Shown: piece by piece, positions 59,403-64,000 of the stretch | How positions within the stretch are numbered: the first letter of the stretch is position 1 | How the letters are laid out: every line of letters starts with the position of its first letter | Origin: Pseudomonas sp. 7SR1 | GTDB taxonomy: Bacteria; Pseudomonadota; Gammaproteobacteria; Pseudomonadales; Pseudomonadaceae | Length of the DNA stretch: 64,000 nucleotides | Direction of reading: 5' to 3' | NCBI RefSeq assembly: GCF_900156465.1 | Contig: NZ_LT707064.1 | Coordinates: 4,851,001 to 4,915,000, forward strand | Made by a program: the position numbers and the translations under genes | Notes under the pieces: generated by a model | Database searches by the model: none | What the model saw: the letters and a program-made list of their open reading frames with translations, nothing else | Told to the model about the DNA's origin: nothing

Positions 59403-60284
59403 TCAGCGAAGATTGATCAAGCCGTCAATACAGGTAACGGCTTCGCCTCCGACCTTGATGACCTCATCGCTCACTTCGAGATTGATGAAACCCGCGCGGC
59501 CCAAAATTTGACCCTGACTGGCTCGGAATTGACTGCCAAATGCTTCGGCCTGCCCGGTATGTCGGATAAAAGCCGCCATGGCTCCGTTTCCACTGCCGCA
59601 AACGGGATCTTCGCTAACACCGCAAGCTGGAGCAAAAGCGCGTATTTCTACATCTGCAGTGCCGTCAACCGGGTACTTGCCGAACACAATTACCCCAGTT
59701 GCTCTATCGCGTAGATTGCTTACCTTCATACTCTGCAAATCAGGCTTATTCGCAATCACCTGCTGAGCACTGGCGAGCTGGACGACAACCCAACGTGCAC
59801 CGACGTCAACAAGAACAGGTGGATACTCACGTGATATGGATGTGCCCAAACAGGCCTCCAATTCATCAATACGTTGAGCATCAAATGGCTCGAATTTCGG
59901 ATGGGGGAGCTCAAACGAGATTAACTGCTTTCCGGCCTCGTCAATGGTGACATCAAGCCGCACCAACCCAGCACCGCATTCTTGAACGACGACGCCGTCG
60001 GTGGGAACGATGGCGCCGGCCTCTATAAGAGCGTGTGCGGTGCCGATAGTGGGATGGCCCGCGAACGGGAGCTCTGATCCAGGCGTGAAAATGCGAACGC
60101 GATAATCGGCCTGCTCTTGAGTTTTCGGTAATACGAAAGTGGTTTCGGAAAGGTTCGTCCAATTGGCAATCTGTTGCATCTCGGCGTCCGACAGCCCCTT
60201 CGCATCGAGAACGACTGCCACAGGGTTACCTTTGTATCGCTCGAAAGTGAACACATCAACTTGCTTAAAACTGACGCTGTGCAT
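59403..60284 (-). CDS. PhzF-family isomerase/epimerase
   Basis: A 293-residue protein of the PhzF/diaminopimelate-epimerase-like fold. Family motifs are KQVDVFTFERYKGNPVAVVL at the N-terminus, the catalytic Glu in NLSETTFVLP, PFAGHPTIGTAHAL, and CGSGNGAMAAF in the second half. PhzF proteins isomerise small cyclic acids; here the substrate is not evident. The ATG at 60284 (MHSVSFKQVDVF) is preferred over a start nine codons earlier. It converges on the EamA gene, and the 230-bp gap to the LysR gene upstream suggests a separate transcript. Confidence 0.92.
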   Translation of the reverse strand: MHSVSFKQVDVFTFERYKGNPVAVVLDAKGLSDAEMQQIANWTNLSETTFVLPKTQEQADYRVRIFTPGSELPFAGHPTIGTAHALIEAGAIVPTDGVVVQECGAGLVRLDVTIDEAGKQLISFELPHPKFEPFDAQRIDELEACLGTSISREYPPVLVDVGARWVVVQLASAQQVIANKPDLQSMKVSNLRDRATGVIVFGKYPVDGTADVEIRAFAPACGVSEDPVCGSGNGAMAAFIRHTGQAEAFGSQFRASQGQILGRAGFINLEVSDEVIKVGGEAVTCIDGLINLR

Positions 60285-60514
60285 GATTGGTCGTCCAATA
60301 GGGTTGAGAGTCACTGAATTTTAGTTTCCTACCCTTTTTGGATACAGCTACAGTCAGCACATTGATTTATGAGTACAAATTCAAAGCCCCTCATGTGCAT
60401 ATCTTTTAAATATCCTGCTAGGTACAGCAAATAGCACCGAAGAGTCGAATTATTCTATCTGAGCGAAGTAATTTGCCCAGAGCCCCCGTCATGTCTGTCA
60501 GTTCAAAGCCCGAT

Positions 60515-61399
60515 TTATTTAGCTCGTTCAACACATAGAGGATCTCTTAGGGAACCCACGACCTCATCGTACAGCGTATCCACGGCACGAGATCCCTTTG
60601 AATCCCGGCTCCGCATCAGCACGACTTCAATTACCGGAAGCTCGGGTAAACCTTGCCGCGCATCGAGCATCTTTAGAGTGGGAGGAAGGCTGCACCGCGT
60701 AAGCACAGCAACTGCCATTCCGCTTTGAGCAGCAGCTATTTGCCCGCTGACATTAGGACTGTTGTAGACAACTCGATACTCACGTTGCTGAGCCTCAAGC
60801 GCTGCCAGTATCTCGGTACGCAACCGTCCGCCTAATTCATGCACTGCAATCGGTAGCGGGCTGCGCTTCCAGATCTCGTGCTGTTCAGCGGCGCCCCACA
60901 CCAAGGCTTCCCTGAAGAGCAACTCACCACGTGAAGGTGCATCACGGGTCACCAGCGCCAAATCGATTTCACCTCGATCAACCTTTGCCAGCAGCGCTGT
61001 GGACTCTTCACACACCAACGTGACCTCGACCTCACCGAAGCGCGCAGCAAAGTGCCTGAGCACCGGCACCAGGTACGGCACTGCATAGTCGTCAGGAACG
61101 CCAAAAGACACCCGCCCGGAAAGAGCCCCACCATGCATAGCAAGCACCAGGGTCGAGTGAGACGCTAGTAACTTGCGCGCATGGCCCAGCAGATCGAAGC
61201 CAGCGGGCGTCAGAGACAGTTGCCTAGGCTCGCGGTTGAGCAACGGGCGACCGATGCTATCTTCTAGCTTCTTTAATTGCATGCTCACCGCTGACTGCGA
61301 GCGCGATACCTGTCGCGCCGCCGCCGTCATGGAACCGGTATCAACCACCGCCAGGAAGGTTCGTAGCCAGTCAATCTGCAAATCCTTGGAGTGCATCAC
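60515..61399 (-). CDS. LysR-family regulator
   Basis: A 294-residue regulator with the winged helix at about 8-68 (LRTFLAVVDTGSMTAAARQV, SQSAVSMQLKKLEDSIGRPL) and a periplasmic-binding-like effector domain (GRVSFGVPDDYAVPYLVPVL, GEIDLALVTRDAP). It is divergent from azlC across 119 bp, so it probably controls the azlCD-lysE exporters. A start one codon later (second Met) is equally possible. The inducer may be an amino acid. Confidence 0.88.
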   Translation of the reverse strand: MMHSKDLQIDWLRTFLAVVDTGSMTAAARQVSRSQSAVSMQLKKLEDSIGRPLLNREPRQLSLTPAGFDLLGHARKLLASHSTLVLAMHGGALSGRVSFGVPDDYAVPYLVPVLRHFAARFGEVEVTLVCEESTALLAKVDRGEIDLALVTRDAPSRGELLFREALVWGAAEQHEIWKRSPLPIAVHELGGRLRTEILAALEAQQREYRVVYNSPNVSGQIAAAQSGMAVAVLTRCSLPPTLKMLDARQGLPELPVIEVVLMRSRDSKGSRAVDTLYDEVVGSLRDPLCVERAK

Positions 61400-61518
61400 T
61401 AAACCTTAGCAATTCGAAACTCGAATGGCGATTATAAAACTTATTCGCTTTTCTTGGATCGCTCAGCGCCCCCAAAATGGCGCCTGAATAGAGGTACAAC
61501 CTGATCCAGTGAGGTGGA

Positions 61519-62238
61519 ATGGTGTTAAGTGTCGATGCAAGCTCCGTAGAGTTGGATAAATACGAAATATGGAGCGGCTTCAAACAGCTCTTGCCGATCT
61601 CCATGTTCGTTGTGGTCTTTGCGATTGCCTTCGGGCTTGCTGCCGCGCAGACAGGGCTGAGCGAAGCGTCAACTCTTCTAATGAGTATTCTGGTATTCGC
61701 TGGCGCAGCACAATTTGCAGTGCTTGACCTCTGGGGTCAGCACGTCCCGGTAATACCGTTGGTGATCACGGTATTCGCGATCAATGCCCGCCATCTGTTG
61801 ATGGGAGCAACCCTGTACCCCTGGTTACGCGAACTACCACGCGCCAAGCGTTACGGCGTGATGATGGTGGTTTCCGACGCCAACTGGGCGATGTCGATGC
61901 AGGCGTTCAACAGCGGCAAGCGAGGCATGGGACTGCTGTTTGGGGGCGGTCTTGCGCTGTGGTCGGCTTGGTCGCTTGGCAGTTGGCTGGGGCTGAAGTT
62001 TGGAAGCGTCATTCAAAACCCAGTGAGTCTGGGCCTCGACATGGTGATGGGCTGTTTTCTTCTCGCGATGGTGCTCGGAGGCCAAAAAAACCTGCGCATG
62101 TTGATCATCTGGAGTGTGGCGGCCGCAGCGTCCTTATCGGCCTACTTGTATTTGCCTGAAAACAGTCACGTTGTTACTGGAGCATTGGCCGGCGGTTTAC
62201 TGGGCGCCTTCTGGCCGGAGAAAAAGAATGAGCATTGA
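61519..62238 (+). CDS. azlC: AzlC-family branched-chain amino acid exporter, large subunit
   Basis: A 239-residue membrane protein with the AzlC pattern: GFKQLLPISMFVVVFAIAFG, LLMSILVFAGAAQFAVLDLW, FAINARHLLMGATLYPWL and later helices ending GALAGGLLGAFWP. AzlC with AzlD exports branched-chain amino acids or analogues. The ATG at 61519 lies only one base after GAGGTGG, so the GTG codon immediately after it may be the actual start. It overlaps azlD by 11 bp. Confidence 0.92.
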   Translation: MVLSVDASSVELDKYEIWSGFKQLLPISMFVVVFAIAFGLAAAQTGLSEASTLLMSILVFAGAAQFAVLDLWGQHVPVIPLVITVFAINARHLLMGATLYPWLRELPRAKRYGVMMVVSDANWAMSMQAFNSGKRGMGLLFGGGLALWSAWSLGSWLGLKFGSVIQNPVSLGLDMVMGCFLLAMVLGGQKNLRMLIIWSVAAAASLSAYLYLPENSHVVTGALAGGLLGAFWPEKKNEH

Positions 62239-62548
62239 AACTTCAGGCTTCGGCACGCTGTACATCATTCTGATCATGGCAATTGTCACGCTCGCCACCC
62301 GGTGGGGCGGCGTATTCGTGATGTCATTTGTGCCCATCAACTACCGGGTGCAGCAATTCATCAGTGCCATGTCCGGATCGGTACTGGTGGCGGTGCTGAC
62401 ACCGATGGCAATTACGGGTGATAACGGCGCGCGACTCGCATTGCTAACGACCGCCATCGTGATGCTAACACTGCACAAATCTCTTCCGGCGAGTGCAGCC
62501 GGGATTTTGATGGCAGCATTGTTCAGGCAGCTTCAGGTCGTCTTGTAA
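62228..62548 (+). CDS. azlD: AzlD-family branched-chain amino acid exporter, small subunit
   Basis: A 106-residue membrane protein with four hydrophobic segments (TLYIILIMAIVTLATRWGGV, YRVQQFISAMSGSVLVAVLT, ARLALLTTAIVMLTLHKSLP, SAAGILMAALFRQL). It is the small partner of AzlC. The ATG at 62228 overlaps the azlC end by 11 bp; a longer open frame upstream lies inside azlC and is a shadow. Confidence 0.9.
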   Translation: MSIETSGFGTLYIILIMAIVTLATRWGGVFVMSFVPINYRVQQFISAMSGSVLVAVLTPMAITGDNGARLALLTTAIVMLTLHKSLPASAAGILMAALFRQLQVVL

Positions 62549-62582
62549 TATGCCCCCTCTCAACCACCTATGGACATGAAAT

Positions 62583-63224
62583 ATGGATCCGCACTCAGTT
62601 TTGGCTTTTACCCTAGTCGCAGCGATTGCCATCGCAAGCCCTGGCCCTGCGACCGTTATGGCGATCAATAACAGTTTGGCATTTGGGCCGCGTTATGCCG
62701 TATGGTCATCATTGGGCAACGCTTGCGGATTGTTCTGCTTATCGGCTGCTGCGGTGTCTGGCTTGGGCGCCCTGCTCGCAAGCTCCGAATGGATGTTCAA
62801 TGCGGTGAAAGTCCTGGGTGCCGGTTACCTCTTATATCTGGGCGTGAAGCAGTTGTTCAACAAGCATCCAATCCTCATTCAGGAAGTGCAGCCGGATGGC
62901 AAAGCGATTACACCGTCACGTATGAAACTCTACAAGTCGGCTTTCCTGACCGCCGTCACCAATCCTAAGGCAACGATATTCTTTACCGCCCTGTTCCCGC
63001 AGTTTATTAACAAGGACGTCGCGCTGCTGCCACAATTCCTGCTACTCACCTTCATCTTCATGGGTTTGTCGCTGGCTTCATTGAGCGTTTATGCCGCCGC
63101 TGCGGCTCAGGTCAAAAGTGTACTGACCCGCCCAGCACTCTCCATATGGATCGGCAGGCTCGTAGGCTCAGCATTCATCTGCTTCGGCGCTGCCATTTTG
63201 ACGGTACGCCGCCCAGTTTCTTGA
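62583..63224 (+). CDS. LysE/RhtB-family amino acid exporter
   Basis: A 213-residue inner-membrane protein with six predicted helices and the family signature VAAIAIASPGPATVMAINNS near the N-terminus, VKVLGAGYLLYLGVKQLF and FLTAVTNPKATIFFTALFPQ. It exports amino acids or homoserine-lactone-like compounds. It starts 34 bp after azlD on the same strand, so it is probably in the same operon under the divergent LysR gene. Confidence 0.92.
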   Translation: MDPHSVLAFTLVAAIAIASPGPATVMAINNSLAFGPRYAVWSSLGNACGLFCLSAAAVSGLGALLASSEWMFNAVKVLGAGYLLYLGVKQLFNKHPILIQEVQPDGKAITPSRMKLYKSAFLTAVTNPKATIFFTALFPQFINKDVALLPQFLLLTFIFMGLSLASLSVYAAAAAQVKSVLTRPALSIWIGRLVGSAFICFGAAILTVRRPVS

Positions 63225-63735
63225 GATAAACCTGCGCCTTTGGCCTAGCTTAGCTGGGCCGCTCGGAGGCCGGCTAAGACACTGCGCAACAGTCCGCTTT
63301 TGGCCGAGGCTGTGTAAAAACGCTTTTGAGCGCGGCAGGTACTCAAAATAGAACTGAAAATTACATTGCCACCCCAGTCCGTGTCAGGAATCGTCATTCG
63401 TGATCGCTCGTGTACGGCATAGGATTAGGGGCAAAATTGGGGGCACATCAAGACTTTTTCAAACTGAAACTACCGTCCTAGAGCCAAGTCAAAATGTTCT
63501 TTGGGGACCCGGACAGCTTGTGACGCTCCATGGCCTGCGCGTAAACGCCCGGGCCACAGGCTGCAAGAGAATCCTGTTCACAGGTGTTGAGTGGCCTCAA
63601 CGTGTTCAACCATTAACAGTCAGGGCACACTCGACAACGGGTCACGGTCTCGACCTCGCAACATCCGAGGCCAGACCGCTGCTGTCTTCAGGCTAGAACC
63701 CTTGTGGCGTCACGCTCTCCACCGCCCGATGAGGC
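63225..63735. other. 511-bp gap without a supported gene; possible mobile-element scar
   Basis: A 98-codon plus-strand open frame (63400-63696) has no family features and no good ribosome binding site. The left part contains GGCTGTGTAAAAACGC (63310-63325), which resembles terminal repeats of IS5-type elements, and near 63428-63450 there is a short direct repeat (GGGGCA / GGGGGCA). No transposase remnant is readable. This is weak evidence for an old insertion scar. Confidence 0.25.
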
Positions 63736-64000
63736 TCAAACCAATTCAGCCAAAGATGCCGGATTGAAGCCCTTCAGGCCTGCGTAATCGCCTTTTTCCA
63801 CTTTGGCGACCCAATCCATGTCACTCAGCAGGACACGCCCTACGGCGATCAGATCGAACTCTTCGCGCTCCATGCGTTCAACGAGCCGATCCAGGCTGGC
63901 CGGGAGCGATCCCTCGCCGGCAAAAGCGTGAGTGACATCGTTATCCAGCCCGACCGAACCGACGCTGATGGTCGTGGCTCCCGTGACCTTCTTCGCCCAC
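63736..64000 (-). CDS. NADH:flavin oxidoreductase (Old Yellow Enzyme family), C-terminal part
   Basis: The last 87 or so codons of an FMN enzyme that runs off the right edge. The visible part reads ISVGSVGLDNDVTHAF, LVERMEREEFDLIAVGRVLL, SDMDWVAKVEKGDYAGLKGF and ends ASLAELV. The phosphate-binding VGRVLLSDMDW segment is typical of the OYE/enoate reductase family. It would reduce alkenes, quinones or xenobiotic electrophiles. Its catalytic His/Asn pair lies outside the window. Confidence 0.85.
   Translation of the reverse strand, partial: WAKKVTGATTISVGSVGLDNDVTHAFAGEGSLPASLDRLVERMEREEFDLIAVGRVLLSDMDWVAKVEKGDYAGLKGFNPASLAELV

Noticed and set aside
63400..63696. 98-codon plus-strand frame near the right end
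   Set aside because: No family resemblance, no ribosome binding site and no conserved-looking core; treated as non-coding.

Overview
The window is chromosomal DNA of a fluorescent Pseudomonas (P. fluorescens complex). Support: Pseudomonas-type REP/REPIN palindromes (GTGGGAGCGAGC...) between genes, a complete Hxc-type type II secretion cluster in the order of the P. aeruginosa locus, a pdtA-like giant exoprotein, a DING/PstS-like phosphatase gene, a mexS-mexT pair, and an aco acetoin operon with sigma-54 control. No tRNA, rRNA or CRISPR was seen.

Layout. 1-4.5 kb: acetoin catabolism (acoX-acoA-acoB on the minus strand, divergent from the sigma-54 activator acoR, with a clear -24/-12 site and a palindromic upstream activator region). 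4.5-6.9 kb: small secreted proteins and a DipZ-like CcdA-thioredoxin fusion. 7.1-12.4 kb: a two-component system, a small ORF plus DoxX gene, and, convergent with them, a RiPP-type metal cluster. That cluster holds a secreted precursor with three EGKCG motifs and two EF-hand loops, an MNIO (DUF692) enzyme and its DUF2063 partner. This is the most unusual system in the window. 12.6-17.2 kb: a pyruvate-oxidase-like ThDP enzyme, a 41-bp near-perfect palindrome, and a CHASE4-PAS-GGDEF protein with a degenerate EAL domain.

17.3-42.2 kb: a phosphate-starvation type secretion region. It holds a 4143-residue TPS-domain exoprotein, a DING protein, and hxcS-R-Q-Z-Y-X-T-P on the minus strand with hxcV, hxcU and hxcW on the plus strand. 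Candidate PHO boxes precede the two exoprotein genes, and no TpsB transporter gene is present. 42.3-47.0 kb: phosphoglucomutase, a MocR regulator and an unrecognised 497-residue protein. 47.7-50.5 kb: mexS, mexT and a 5'-truncated MFS gene, with no mexEF-oprN in the window.

50.6-63.2 kb looks accessory and is visibly less GC-rich. A LysR gene is divergent from a nine-gene same-strand run: SDR, ABM-like protein, AhpD/CMD protein, cupin, flavin amine oxidase, hydrolase-OsmC fusion, SDR lacking its catalytic Tyr, Zn-ADH and a DMT exporter. Next come a PhzF protein and a second LysR divergent from azlC-azlD-lysE amino-acid exporters. The window ends in a partial Old Yellow Enzyme gene.

All functional assignments come from reading motifs and family resemblance; no database search was possible.
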